Source: JAAYJR01 sp964611525 (GTDB lineage Bacteria; Bacteroidota; Bacteroidia; Bacteroidales; Prolixibacteraceae). Taken from it: a stretch of DNA of 64,000 bases. The DNA is taken from assembly GCA_964611525.1 (NCBI GenBank), contig CAZTAL010000020.1, positions 27,121 through 91,120 of the forward strand. The letters are read 5' to 3'. Each line of letters starts with the position of its first letter. Within the stretch, counting starts at the first letter, position 1. This document shows, in pieces, positions 8,645 to 17,740 of the stretch. The notes under the pieces were generated by a model. It saw nothing but the letters and a program-made list of their open reading frames with translations. It did not search any database and was not told the origin of the DNA. The position numbers were made by a program, and so were the translations under genes.

Positions 8645-10518
8645 AACTTATATTTTTCACTAATAACCATATTTTGATATTTTTTCAACTCCTCAAGGAT
8701 ATTACTTTTACTATGAATAAAATTTGATATCCCCTTATCCTCAAGCTGCGGCCTGCAAACAGGATTACCTGCTACGACAAGAATTTCATTGTCAATTAAC
8801 CCGGCAACTGCCGGCGCTATTATCACATAATCCTCATCAGAAGAGCAGACAACCACAAAATCAGCATTTTTCGCTTTGGCTGCAGCAATCCCTTGTTCTA
8901 CTGATGCAAAACCAATATTATCAATTACCTCAAATCCGGCTATAGCAAAAAAATTACAACTAAATTGTGCTCTTGCCCTTCGAAGTGACAAATTTCCAAT
9001 AGTCAAAATAAATACAACGGGTCTTTTATTATTCAAAGAATATATATCCGTTTTGTAGCGAAGTACCTCAAAAGGCTGGGCTGCACGATATAATTTTAAT
9101 GTCTCCGCATATGAATCGCTTTGAGTCAAATCAACAGGGAAAAAATATGACCTGTTCAATTCTTTTCCCTTTTGCTCATGAAAGTCAGGAAAAGAAGTCA
9201 CTCCCATAATGCTTTCCCGACCTGTTGCAAAATTATACATACGCCGGTCAGCTACCGCTCTTATTTCATCCTGAATAAAACCTTTATAAAAAGCTTTGAC
9301 AAAACCTCCCATATCACTGATTTTAAGAAAAATATTCCATGCATGTTCAGCTATTGAGGCAGTAAGATTTTCAATATACCAAGAACCTGCGCCCGGATCA
9401 ACAACTTTATCAAAATGCGATTCCTCTTTCAACAAAATTTGTTGATTGCGTGCAATCCTTTCCGAAAATTCATTTGTTTCGCCGTAAACGAAATTGAAAG
9501 GTTCCACAGTAATTGAATCGGCAGAGCCAAGGGCGGCGGACATAGCCTCAGTTTGAGTTCGCAGCATATTCACATATGGATCATATAAAGTCTTATTATA
9601 AGAATTGGTACGGCTATGAATGATCATCCGTGCTGATTTTTCATCTTCAGGATTAAATCCTTTAACAATATTAGCCCAAAGAAGACGTGCAGCTCTTAGT
9701 TTTGCTATCTCCATAAAATAATTACCACCAACTCCAAAATTAAATTTTATATTTTTTGCAACATCATCAATTCCTATGCCTAAACCAGTGAGCTTTATCA
9801 GATATTCTGTTCCCTGTGCAAGTGCAAATGCAAGCTCCTGGACGATAGAGGCACCACTGTTAGCAAACAGTTCTCCATGTACCCCGATCATTCTGAAATC
9901 AGGAACATCAATCATAGCCTCCAGAACAGCCTTAAGTTTAATGAATGCATCCTTTTCCATTTTACCACTTAATATCAGGGTCGCAATGGGATCAATAGCA
10001 ACAGAACCTTCAATATTATTTCTTTCATTATTGCATTCGGACAAATATTTTTTAAACGGACTTGCATAATCACAATTGAAACATTCGCATTTAAAATTGA
10101 TTTCAATAGTCTCCAGACAGATATCTTCTAACAAAATTCTCAAATCATATTTAATATTCTTATCGCTGCAATCAAAACAAAAACCCAGTGAAGTAACTCC
10201 GTGGTTAAGAATATTACGCACTCTTCTGTTGGACTCACGGACATCTTTCACTTTAATATTCTGACGGACGAACCAGTCATTTCCGCTTATTTTATTACCA
10301 CGCACAAAAGGAAACTTTCCCGGCATGCCATCGAGATAATCTAATCCTTTCAAATCCTCCCTGCGATAATATGGACGTACACTGAATCCTTCTTCAGTAT
10401 TCCATATTAACGTTTTCTCATAATCTTTACTTTTAAGATCATCATTTATTTTAGCTTCCCACGTCTCTGTTGCAACAGGTTTAAAAGCACTAAAAAGTTT
10501 ATTCCTCTTTTCTGACAT
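8641..10518 (-). CDS. mutA: Methylmalonyl-CoA mutase, small subunit
   Basis: A 625-residue partner of the catalytic mutase subunit, homologous across the barrel but lacking the cobalamin-binding DxHxxG motif in its C-terminal domain, as expected for the non-catalytic small subunit. Recognisable mutase segments include YFMEIAKLRAARLLW and DPGAGSWYIENLT. It is the first gene of a two-gene operon and ends with ATGA overlap onto mutB. Sequence is more divergent than MutB, which is usual. A possible -7 box lies some 85 nt upstream but has no good -33 partner. Confidence 0.93.
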   Translation of the reverse strand: MSEKRNKLFSAFKPVATETWEAKINDDLKSKDYEKTLIWNTEEGFSVRPYYRREDLKGLDYLDGMPGKFPFVRGNKISGNDWFVRQNIKVKDVRESNRRVRNILNHGVTSLGFCFDCSDKNIKYDLRILLEDICLETIEINFKCECFNCDYASPFKKYLSECNNERNNIEGSVAIDPIATLILSGKMEKDAFIKLKAVLEAMIDVPDFRMIGVHGELFANSGASIVQELAFALAQGTEYLIKLTGLGIGIDDVAKNIKFNFGVGGNYFMEIAKLRAARLLWANIVKGFNPEDEKSARMIIHSRTNSYNKTLYDPYVNMLRTQTEAMSAALGSADSITVEPFNFVYGETNEFSERIARNQQILLKEESHFDKVVDPGAGSWYIENLTASIAEHAWNIFLKISDMGGFVKAFYKGFIQDEIRAVADRRMYNFATGRESIMGVTSFPDFHEQKGKELNRSYFFPVDLTQSDSYAETLKLYRAAQPFEVLRYKTDIYSLNNKRPVVFILTIGNLSLRRARAQFSCNFFAIAGFEVIDNIGFASVEQGIAAAKAKNADFVVVCSSDEDYVIIAPAVAGLIDNEILVVAGNPVCRPQLEDKGISNFIHSKSNILEELKKYQNMVISEKYKL

Positions 10519-10679
10519 ATAAAAATTAATATTGTTATCCGAACAAATGATTAACTCTTGTTTTTACCCAAACAATAGTGAAAAATTAATATACTGACAT
10601 TTACAAAATTAAATTAAATTAATTAAAGATTGGATATCGGAGAACAGAAGGTTTTCGTATAAAAATGATTGTTGTAAAA

Positions 10680-10705
10680 ATTCCATCTTTTCAAAAAGAT
10701 AGAAT
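10680..10705. repeat. AGATnnnATC-type inverted repeat
   Basis: ATTCCATCTTTT (10680-10691) is followed two bases later by AAAAGATAGAAT, its reverse complement with one mismatch. The same AGAT(G/A)GAATC core recurs near 36.2 kb and 52.7 kb, always between genes. A short hairpin or protein site is possible; function is unknown. Confidence 0.45.
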
Positions 10706-10777
10706 CCTTGCCGATCAACATCAAGGTTTCAAAAATATTTTCATAAATTGCATCCTAATATTAATAATTAGTGGTCA

Positions 10778-11278
10778 ATGGACAAACTTCGGTGGACAAA
10801 AAATATTTTCGGCTCAAAACTTGAGATACGGAGGGGAAATGAACTTATAGGAACCATCCAATGGGAAAATATGGTTAGTTCGAAAGCCCAGGCTATGATA
10901 AACGGAAAACTTTTTGATCTGAACAGAGAATTTTTCCTTTCAAAATTAGAAATTTATGATGCTAATGACCACTCACTTTTGGGAATGGTAATGATCAATT
11001 TGTTCAATCCACGGACTGACGTAATAGTCAACCGGAAACGTTTTGAACTTGAAATACATAACTTCTGGCAGTCACGCTGGTCATGGAAATTTAACGGAGA
11101 AGAAATAATTACTTACACATCTGGTGGATTTTTAACTAAGGATAAAGGAGAAATTGAACTTTTTACTACCTGCAATGACGAAGTCGATATATTAATTCTA
11201 CTGGGTTTGTTTGTCCGGAATCAGTTTATCCTGTTCATGCTGATAATTTTAATTATCATTCTATTAATTATTATATAA
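10778..11278 (+). CDS. Hypothetical protein with C-terminal membrane anchor
   Basis: 166 residues, not recognised by family. Most of the chain (about 5-135) is a beta-rich soluble region with alternating short strands (for example LEIRRGNELIGTIQWE and SKLEIYDANDHSLLGMV), reminiscent of the phospholipid-scramblase/LURP-one barrel fold, though that resemblance is only by pattern. The last 25 residues are almost pure Leu/Ile, a tail-anchor-like membrane helix ending at the C-terminus. It therefore looks like a cytoplasmic domain held on the inner membrane. It sits alone between mutA and metG, convergent with metG, with an R1 repeat after its stop. An earlier in-frame start is possible but lies in low-complexity sequence. 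Confidence 0.6.
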   Translation: MDKLRWTKNIFGSKLEIRRGNELIGTIQWENMVSSKAQAMINGKLFDLNREFFLSKLEIYDANDHSLLGMVMINLFNPRTDVIVNRKRFELEIHNFWQSRWSWKFNGEEIITYTSGGFLTKDKGEIELFTTCNDEVDILILLGLFVRNQFILFMLIILIIILLIII

Positions 11279-11298
11279 ACGGACTCTTTAATATTCTT

Positions 11299-11428
11299 CT
11301 ATAAAGTCAAGAGTCTGGTTTAGAAAGTTCGCTGACAAGGCTTGCGCAGACCGAAAAATGTGAGTTTACTATTCGTAAATGACCATTTTGAGGGCAAGCA
11401 TAACGCAGTCAGCGGACTTTCTATACGG
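11299..11428. repeat. R1 dispersed repeat, copy A (inverted ends)
   Basis: About 130 nt filling the space between two convergent genes. The left end contains TTTAGAAAGTTCGCTGAC and the right end, read on the other strand, TATAGAAAGTCCGCTGAC, so the element has near-identical inverted termini. The right end continues as TGCGTTATGCTTGC on the minus strand, shared with copies C and D. A hairpin GACTCTT/AAGAGTC (11282-11315) overlaps the left edge and could end the upstream transcript. Confidence 0.65.
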
Positions 11429-11429
11429 A

Positions 11430-13463
11430 CTATTTAATTTCTGAACCATTTTTAACCTTTTGATCAGGTGCAACTATAGATAAGTTCCCATCAAAATTCT
11501 CAGCGCATAGGATCATACCATGCGATTCGATGCCACGTAATTTTTTTAGCTCAAGATTTACCAAAATTGAAACCTGTCTGCCTATAAGCTCTTCCGGCTT
11601 ATAATATTCTGCAATACCCGAAACAACAGTTCGCTTATCAATACCCGTGTCAATTTTCAACCTAAGTAACTTCTTTGTCTTGGCAACTTTTTCAGCCTCC
11701 AGAATAGTTCCTGCACGAATATCCATATCGCCGAATTTTTCAAATCCGATACTCTTTTTAACAGGTTTAGCCGTCATCCCTTCCAGCTCATTTGCTTTTT
11801 TGATATTCAATAACTTTTGCAGTTGTTCTACTATAACTTTATCTTCAATTTTTTCAAATAAAAGTTCAGGTTTATTTACTTTATGACCCGGGATTAATAA
11901 ATCCGGACTACCCAGTTTTTGCCAATCCTGCTTCTCAAAATTCAAAAATGTTCTCAATTTTTCCATACTGAAGGGAAGGAAAGGTTCCATGACAATTGTC
12001 AGATTAGCAGTAATCTGCAAGCATATATTGATTATCGTCTCTACCCGTCCCGGGTCAGTTTTAAAAATTTTCCAGGGTTCCTCATCTGCAAGGTATTTAT
12101 TACCTAACCTGGCCAAATCCATTGCATTTTTCTGAGCTTCACGAAAACGAAAATGATCTAGACTTTCTTCAGTTTCTTTCTTTATACTTCTTATCTCTTT
12201 TAGAGTAGTCTTGTCATAGCTGCTTAATTCACCTCTATCAGGCACTTTTCCCCTGAAATATTTATTAGTTAACACAATTGTTCGATTCACAAAGTTACCA
12301 AGAACTGCAACCAATTCATTATTATTCCTGTTTTGAAAGTCTTTCCATGTAAAATCATTATCTTTTGTTTCGGGCGCATTGGCAGTTAAAACATATTTCA
12401 ATACATCCTCCTTACCGGGAAAATCTATAAGATATTCATGCAACCAAACTGCCCAGTTCCGTGAAGTAGAAATTTTATCATTTTCCAGATTAAGAAATTC
12501 ATTGGCTGGCACGTTTTCGGGTAAATTATATGTTCCTTCTGCTTTCAACATACATGGAAAAATTATACAGTGAAAAACAATATTATCCTTCCCTATAAAA
12601 TGAATCATCCGCGTTTGCTTATCCTTCCAGTATTTTTCCCAGTCGTCCGTTAACTCCTTTGTTGCTGAAATGTATCCGATAGGTGCATCAAACCATACAT
12701 AAAGCACCTTACCTGTAACACCATCAACAGGAACAGGCACTCCCCAATCAAGATCACGCGTAACCGCCCTCGGCTGCAAACCACTGTCGATCCATGATTT
12801 ACACTGACCATACACATTTGGCTTCCATTCCCTGTGCCCTTCAAGTATCCATTTCCTGAGCCATGATTCATACTGATCCAGTGGCAAATACCAGTGTTTT
12901 GTATTTTTGAGAACAGGTTTATTACCACTTATCATTGATTTAGGATTGATCAATTCAGCAGGGCTGAGAGAAGAACCGCAACTTTCACATTGGTCGCCAT
13001 ATGCATTTTCATAGCCACACCTGGGACAAGTACCAACAATATAACGGTCTGCAAGAAACTGATTGTTTTCTTCATCATAATACTGTTCAGAAATTTTTTC
13101 TATAAACTTACCCTTTCCCAAGAGTGTTTTAAAAAATTCTGATGCCGTTTCATGATGTATCTTTGTTGTAGTGCGTGAATATACATCAAAAGAAATACCC
13201 AGCTTTTCGAATGATTCTTTGATCATTTTATGGTACCTATCGACTATATCTTGTGGTGAAACTCCTTTCTCATTGGCTTTTAATGTTATAGGAACACCAT
13301 GTTCATCAGAACCCCCGATCAGAATAACATCTTCGTTTTTTAACCTGAGGTATCTGGCATAAATATCGGCAGGGACATAAACACCCGCAAGGTGTCCGAT
13401 ATGTATTGGTCCGTTGGCATATGGCAACGCAGTTGTTATAAGTGTACGTTTAAATTCACTCAT
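11430..13463 (-). CDS. metG: Methionyl-tRNA synthetase
   Basis: A 677-residue class I synthetase that charges tRNA-Met. The HIGH signature is in ANGPIHIGHLAG near residue 20. The zinc knuckle CPRCGYENAYGDQCESCG lies near residues 145-165. The KMSKS loop appears as KISTS near residue 332. The C-terminal EMAP/Trbp111-like tRNA-binding domain (about 565-677) includes the conserved VVSGIAEYY segment and serves dimerisation and tRNA binding. Length and domain order match the Bacteroidota enzyme. It is monocistronic with an upstream promoter, and an R1 repeat touches its 3' end. Confidence 0.98.
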   Translation of the reverse strand: MSEFKRTLITTALPYANGPIHIGHLAGVYVPADIYARYLRLKNEDVILIGGSDEHGVPITLKANEKGVSPQDIVDRYHKMIKESFEKLGISFDVYSRTTTKIHHETASEFFKTLLGKGKFIEKISEQYYDEENNQFLADRYIVGTCPRCGYENAYGDQCESCGSSLSPAELINPKSMISGNKPVLKNTKHWYLPLDQYESWLRKWILEGHREWKPNVYGQCKSWIDSGLQPRAVTRDLDWGVPVPVDGVTGKVLYVWFDAPIGYISATKELTDDWEKYWKDKQTRMIHFIGKDNIVFHCIIFPCMLKAEGTYNLPENVPANEFLNLENDKISTSRNWAVWLHEYLIDFPGKEDVLKYVLTANAPETKDNDFTWKDFQNRNNNELVAVLGNFVNRTIVLTNKYFRGKVPDRGELSSYDKTTLKEIRSIKKETEESLDHFRFREAQKNAMDLARLGNKYLADEEPWKIFKTDPGRVETIINICLQITANLTIVMEPFLPFSMEKLRTFLNFEKQDWQKLGSPDLLIPGHKVNKPELLFEKIEDKVIVEQLQKLLNIKKANELEGMTAKPVKKSIGFEKFGDMDIRAGTILEAEKVAKTKKLLRLKIDTGIDKRTVVSGIAEYYKPEELIGRQVSILVNLELKKLRGIESHGMILCAENFDGNLSIVAPDQKVKNGSEIK

Positions 13464-13508
13464 ACTGAAATTATTAGTGATAAATGATTTATAATCCCAT
13501 AAAGTTCA

Positions 13509-13539
13509 CAAATATAGTTGAAATGTGACATAAGAAAAA
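13509..13539 (-). promoter_or_regulatory. metG promoter
   Basis: On the minus strand an exact -7 box TATATTTG (13509-13516) is preceded after 19 nt by TTTT, a weak form of the TTTG -33 element of the Bacteroidota primary sigma factor. Predicted start of transcription is about 40 nt before the metG ATG. Confidence 0.55.
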
Positions 13540-13641
13540 TATTCAAACCATATATCGGTAAAACGATTACAATTTTGTAATTTTATTATCCGTGAAAATC
13601 ACTATATTTTGCGTCATCCGCGTTCCATCAAAATTTTATCT

Positions 13642-14547
13642 ATGAAAACACCTGCTTATATAAAACCCGGTGACAAGATCAGAATTGTCTCACCAGCCGG
13701 AAAAGTAAAAGAAAAATATGTTCTTCCTGCTGTTGATTGGTTTGAGAAGCAGGGTTACCATGTGGAATTAGGCAATAATGTATTTGCTAGCCATTTTCAG
13801 TATGCCGGCACTGATAAACAGCGACTACATGACATGCAGGATGCCCTTGATGACTCTGAAGTGAGGGCTATACTATGTTCACGTGGTGGTTATGGGACAG
13901 TAAGGATAATCAGCAAATTCGACTATACAGAATTTCTTAAAAATCCAAAATGGATCATAGGATTCAGTGATATTACCATTTTACATTCATGCCTGAACAA
14001 CAAAAGAATAGCCACTATTCATGGTGTGATGCCACGCTATTTCTTTGATAAAGACGGAAATGCAAATGAAAATCTGATGACACTAATGAATTTAATTACA
14101 GGCAAGGGAGCTTCTTATTCAATCCCTACCTCTAAATACAATCGAAATGGTACGATTACCGGAGAATTAGTAGGAGGAAACTTATCTGTAATTTCCAGCA
14201 TGTATGGAACTAGTTGCGAATTGCATACCGAAGGAAAAATATTATTTTTAGAAGATATAGATGAATTTTTATATCATGCTGACCGCATGATGCACCAACT
14301 GAATCTAAGTGGCAAACTTTCAAATCTCGCCGGAATGGTTCTTGGAAATTTTTGTGATATGAAGGATAATGAATCACCTTTTGGTAAAAACATACATGAA
14401 ATAATTTCAGAAGCAGTGGCCGGATATGATTATCCTGTTTGCTTTGGATTCCCGGCCGGACACGAAGAAAAAAATTTAGCCCTTGCATTTGGGGAAACGT
14501 GGAAATTATCTGTTTCAAAACAGGGTGTAACATTAAAACTTAATTAA
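13642..14547 (+). CDS. LD-carboxypeptidase (peptidase S66)
   Basis: A 301-residue muramoyl-tetrapeptide carboxypeptidase-type enzyme that removes the terminal D-Ala from peptidoglycan tetrapeptides during cell-wall recycling. Family landmarks: PGDKIRIVSPAG at the N-terminus, CSRGGYGTVRI, the nucleophile-loop motif GFSDIT (Ser near residue 111), LEDIDEFLYHADRM with the catalytic-triad Glu, and GHEEKNLALAFG with the His. The start at 13642 gives MKTPAYIKPGD, which aligns with the usual family N-terminus; an upstream in-frame start only adds a non-conserved extension. No signal peptide, so cytoplasmic. It is followed after 6 nt by yraN. Confidence 0.93.
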   Translation: MKTPAYIKPGDKIRIVSPAGKVKEKYVLPAVDWFEKQGYHVELGNNVFASHFQYAGTDKQRLHDMQDALDDSEVRAILCSRGGYGTVRIISKFDYTEFLKNPKWIIGFSDITILHSCLNNKRIATIHGVMPRYFFDKDGNANENLMTLMNLITGKGASYSIPTSKYNRNGTITGELVGGNLSVISSMYGTSCELHTEGKILFLEDIDEFLYHADRMMHQLNLSGKLSNLAGMVLGNFCDMKDNESPFGKNIHEIISEAVAGYDYPVCFGFPAGHEEKNLALAFGETWKLSVSKQGVTLKLN

Positions 14548-14553
14548 TATTTT

Positions 14554-14916
14554 ATGACCTCAACACGGGAAATTGGAGATAATGCAGAAGAACTTGCACG
14601 GCAATATCTGAAGAAACTAGGATTCAAAATCCTAGAAACCAATTGGTACAGGGGGCATCTGGAATTGGATATAATAGCTCTTGACGGTAATGAACTGGTA
14701 ATAGTAGAAGTAAAATCACGCAATGGAATTCGCTATGAACATCCGTCGGAAGCCATTACCAACACAAAAATAAAACACCTTGTTAATGCTGCAGAAGCCT
14801 ACATACTGGAAAATGATATAAATATCGAAACCCGGTTTGATGTAATCACTGTTATTTTCTTTGATAAAGATTTCGAACTTGAACATTTTAAAAATGCTTT
14901 TTATCCTACTCTTTAA
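14554..14916 (+). CDS. yraN: YraN/UPF0102 family endonuclease-like protein
   Basis: 120 residues, the standard size of the family. It contains the PD-(D/E)xK nuclease-like core: LELDIIALDGNELVIVEVK with Asp, Glu and Lys in the expected spacing, preceded by the conserved AEELARQYLKKLGF and NWYRGHLE segments. The family is widespread and its exact role remains poorly defined; a role in Holliday junction or DNA processing has been suggested from the fold. It begins 6 nt after the LD-carboxypeptidase stop and is probably co-transcribed with it. Confidence 0.9.
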   Translation: MTSTREIGDNAEELARQYLKKLGFKILETNWYRGHLELDIIALDGNELVIVEVKSRNGIRYEHPSEAITNTKIKHLVNAAEAYILENDINIETRFDVITVIFFDKDFELEHFKNAFYPTL

Positions 14917-14917
14917 T

Positions 14918-14941
14918 ATCCCACTTTAAATATTTAGATAA
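14918..14941 (+). repeat. Partial R2 repeat copy
   Basis: The stretch after the yraN stop, TCCCACTTTAAATATTTAG and a few following bases, matches the 3' third of the 54-nt R2 repeat found near 45.2 and 48.1 kb, in the same orientation. Only about 22 nt is shared, so this may be a remnant. Confidence 0.4.
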
Positions 14942-15022
14942 CAATTAATTTTCAATTACATTGCAAAAAAGTTATATTTAGGTCTATTTTTACTAATTGG
15001 AACGAACTATAAATATTAAAAA

Positions 15023-16663
15023 ATGACAAAAGGTAAATTATCAAAGCTTTACACCGATTCCTTTCAGCAGAACTGGGATGGGTACGCGTTTTCAGATTAT
15101 CAGGGCAAGGACTTTAAATTTAAAGATGTTGCAAAAATAATTAAGTCCCTGCACCTTCTTTATCAGATTGCCGGACTTAAACGCGGGGATAAAGTAGCGG
15201 TTTGGGGACGCAATTCTTCGCATTGGGGATCAGTATTTCTATCGGCTATTTCTTCAGGAATCGTTATTGTTCCTATTCTTCCTGACTTTAATGTAAACAA
15301 TACAAATCACATAATCAATCATTCGGAAGCAAAAATAATTTTCGCGGCTAAGTCGCTGATTGACAAAATTGATTTTGAAAATGACGAAAATCTTCAAATG
15401 ATTATTGCTCTGGAAGATTTCTCTCTTCATGTTGCCAGAGATGAGGATGCCAGGTACAAACTTGACGATGCCTTTCAGTATTACGAAAAAAATAAACTGG
15501 AAAAAAACAATTTTATCTTTGAGGAGCATGACAGGGAAGAAACCTGCATTCTTTCATATACGTCAGGCACATCAGGCTTTACCAAAGGAGTTATGATACC
15601 TGAAAGGAGTCTGGCATCCAATTTGATCTTTGCACAGGAACACATGCCTTTGCTTCCTGATCATAAGATCGTTTCATTCCTCCCCATGGCACATGTTTAC
15701 GGATTATTATTTGAATTTCTGTTTCCGGTTACATTAGGATGTCATATCACCTTTTTAAGCAAAATGCCATCTCCTGCTGTTATTACCAAAGTGTTTGGTG
15801 AAGTAAAGCCGCATCTTATTCTTTCCGTACCGCTGATTATAGAAAAAATCTATAAAAAACGGATACTGCCTACAATCGAAAAACCCGTAATGAAAATTCT
15901 GCTAAACACTCCTGGCATTTCAAAAGTAATCCTCAAAAAAATAAAAAATAAACTGATAGAAACTTTTGGAGGCCGTTTCTTCGAAATAGTTATTGGCGGG
16001 GCTCCCATGAGCACCGATGTCGAAAAATTTTTCAAACGAATAAATTTCCCGATCACTGTAGGTTACGGAATGACGGAGTGCGGTCCTTTGATCAGCTATG
16101 AAGCATGGGATAAAACCCGGTTCTCCTCAGCCGGAAAAATCGTTGACCGCATGGAAGTACGAATTGATTCTGAAGATCCTTACAATATTGTGGGCGAAAT
16201 CCAGGTTAGAGGCGAAAATGTAATGACAGGATATTATAATAACGAAGTTGCCACCAAAGAGGCTTTTACAAAGGACGGCTGGTTAAAAACAGGAGATCTT
16301 GGTATTATAGACAATAATAATTTTATTTTTATCAAAGGCAGATCAAAAAATATGATCCTAGGGCCTTCAGGACAAAACATTTATCCTGAAGAAATTGAAG
16401 CAAAATTATCTAACCAGCCTTATGTAGCAGAATGTGTAGTAACTCCCCGTCAGGGAAAACTTGTCCCCAAGGTCTACCCCGACTATGATGCTATTAAAGC
16501 AGACAATATATCTATGGATGAGCTGCCGGAAATATTTGAAGCAAACAGGAAAAAACTCAATGCCGAACTACCCAAATATGAACAGGTTTCATCCTATGAA
16601 ATGGTAAGTGAGGAATTTGAAAAAACACCCAAAAAGAATATTAAACGATTTAAATATGTCTGA
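15023..16663 (+). CDS. AMP-dependent acyl-CoA synthetase/ligase
   Basis: A 546-residue adenylate-forming enzyme. The P-loop-like AMP-binding motif is SYTSGTSGFTKGVM (near residues 178-192). GYGMTECGPLIS is the A5 motif, GWLKTGDLG the A7 motif with the ribose-binding Asp, and GRSKNMILGPSGQNIYPEEIE covers the hinge. The catalytic C-terminal Lys is present in TPKKNIKR. The likely reaction is activation of a long-chain fatty acid to its CoA thioester, since the overall pattern is closest to long-chain fatty-acid CoA ligases; chain length is not readable. It is cytoplasmic or membrane-peripheral and monocistronic. Confidence 0.9.
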   Translation: MTKGKLSKLYTDSFQQNWDGYAFSDYQGKDFKFKDVAKIIKSLHLLYQIAGLKRGDKVAVWGRNSSHWGSVFLSAISSGIVIVPILPDFNVNNTNHIINHSEAKIIFAAKSLIDKIDFENDENLQMIIALEDFSLHVARDEDARYKLDDAFQYYEKNKLEKNNFIFEEHDREETCILSYTSGTSGFTKGVMIPERSLASNLIFAQEHMPLLPDHKIVSFLPMAHVYGLLFEFLFPVTLGCHITFLSKMPSPAVITKVFGEVKPHLILSVPLIIEKIYKKRILPTIEKPVMKILLNTPGISKVILKKIKNKLIETFGGRFFEIVIGGAPMSTDVEKFFKRINFPITVGYGMTECGPLISYEAWDKTRFSSAGKIVDRMEVRIDSEDPYNIVGEIQVRGENVMTGYYNNEVATKEAFTKDGWLKTGDLGIIDNNNFIFIKGRSKNMILGPSGQNIYPEEIEAKLSNQPYVAECVVTPRQGKLVPKVYPDYDAIKADNISMDELPEIFEANRKKLNAELPKYEQVSSYEMVSEEFEKTPKKNIKRFKYV

Positions 16664-16807
16664 AATGACCGGTAAGTTGCAGATTATTTTAATATTCCGT
16701 AAATCCGGCTAAAGCTTAACTTGTTACTTTACTATTGTCTGTCAAACAACAGGCATAAATGAAAAAAATACTTTCTATCATTATGAATAATTTAAAATTT
16801 TAATCCT

Positions 16808-17728
16808 ATGAAAAATTCAAACAGACGGAATTTTCTAAAAACAACCTTAGCCTATGGGGCAGGGACTGCACTTTTACCTGCATTTATGTCTAATTGTTCC
16901 GCTTTAAAATCACGTTTTAAAATATCCCTTGCTGAATGGTCATTCCACAAAACTCTTTTTAACGGGGGAATGACCAATCTTGATTTTCCTGTAGTAGCTC
17001 GTGAACTAAATATTGAAGGAATAGAATATGTAAATCAGTTTTTCATGGATAAAGCAAAAGATGAAAAATATCTTGCCGAACTGAAAAGTATTACTGAAAA
17101 TGAAAATGTTGAAAATGTATTAATAATGTGCGATCGTGAAGGCATGGTTGGTCATCCTGAAAAAAATGAACGTATCAAGACTGTAGAAAATCATAAAAAA
17201 TGGATTGATGCGGCTGCATTTCTTGGCTGCCATTCCATCAGGGTAAATGCTGCCAGTCAGGGAACCTACGAAGAACAACAGAGATTGGCTGCCGACGGAC
17301 TCCGGATGCTTTGTGAATATGGAGATACAAAGAATATAAATATAATTGTCGAAAACCATGGCGGATTATCCAGCAATGGCGAATGGCTGGCAGAAGTTAT
17401 TGAAATGACAGATCATGAAAGGGCAGGAACTCTTCCTGATTTCGGAAATTTCATAATCAACCGTCAAACCGGTGAAGAATACGACCGTTATAAAGGAGTA
17501 GAATTACTAATGCCTTACGCAAAGGGAGTAAGTGCAAAATCCCATGCTTTTGATGAAGAAGGCAACGAAACGAAATCGGATTACTACAGACTGATGCAGA
17601 TAGTTAAAGATTCAGGTTATAAAGGATGGGTTGGAATTGAGTATGAAGGCAGTGAATTGCCCGAAAAGCAAGGAATCATTGCAACAAAACATCTTTTGGA
17701 AAAAGCATTTAAATCAGTTGGATGTTAA
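16808..17728 (+). CDS. Exported sugar phosphate isomerase/epimerase-like TIM barrel
   Basis: 306 residues. The N-terminus NRRNFLKTT followed by a hydrophobic stretch is a twin-arginine signal, and AFMSNCSA could act as a lipobox, so the folded protein is probably exported to the periplasm or anchored as a lipoprotein. The rest is an AP-endonuclease-2-like xylose isomerase-like barrel: SLAEWSFH at strand 1, VENHGGLSSNGEW and LPDFGNF with likely metal ligands, and GYKGWVGIEYEG near the end. Family members isomerise or epimerise keto-sugars. The substrate is unknown and no sugar operon surrounds it. It ends with a strong terminator embedded in the next gene. Confidence 0.85.
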   Translation: MKNSNRRNFLKTTLAYGAGTALLPAFMSNCSALKSRFKISLAEWSFHKTLFNGGMTNLDFPVVARELNIEGIEYVNQFFMDKAKDEKYLAELKSITENENVENVLIMCDREGMVGHPEKNERIKTVENHKKWIDAAAFLGCHSIRVNAASQGTYEEQQRLAADGLRMLCEYGDTKNINIIVENHGGLSSNGEWLAEVIEMTDHERAGTLPDFGNFIINRQTGEEYDRYKGVELLMPYAKGVSAKSHAFDEEGNETKSDYYRLMQIVKDSGYKGWVGIEYEGSELPEKQGIIATKHLLEKAFKSVGC

Positions 17729-17740
17729 AAAATAATCCGC

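Noticed and set aside
10665..10850. Small frame upstream of the membrane-anchored hypothetical gene
   Set aside because: Runs through the inverted repeat at 10680-10705 and overlaps the better-supported gene in another frame.
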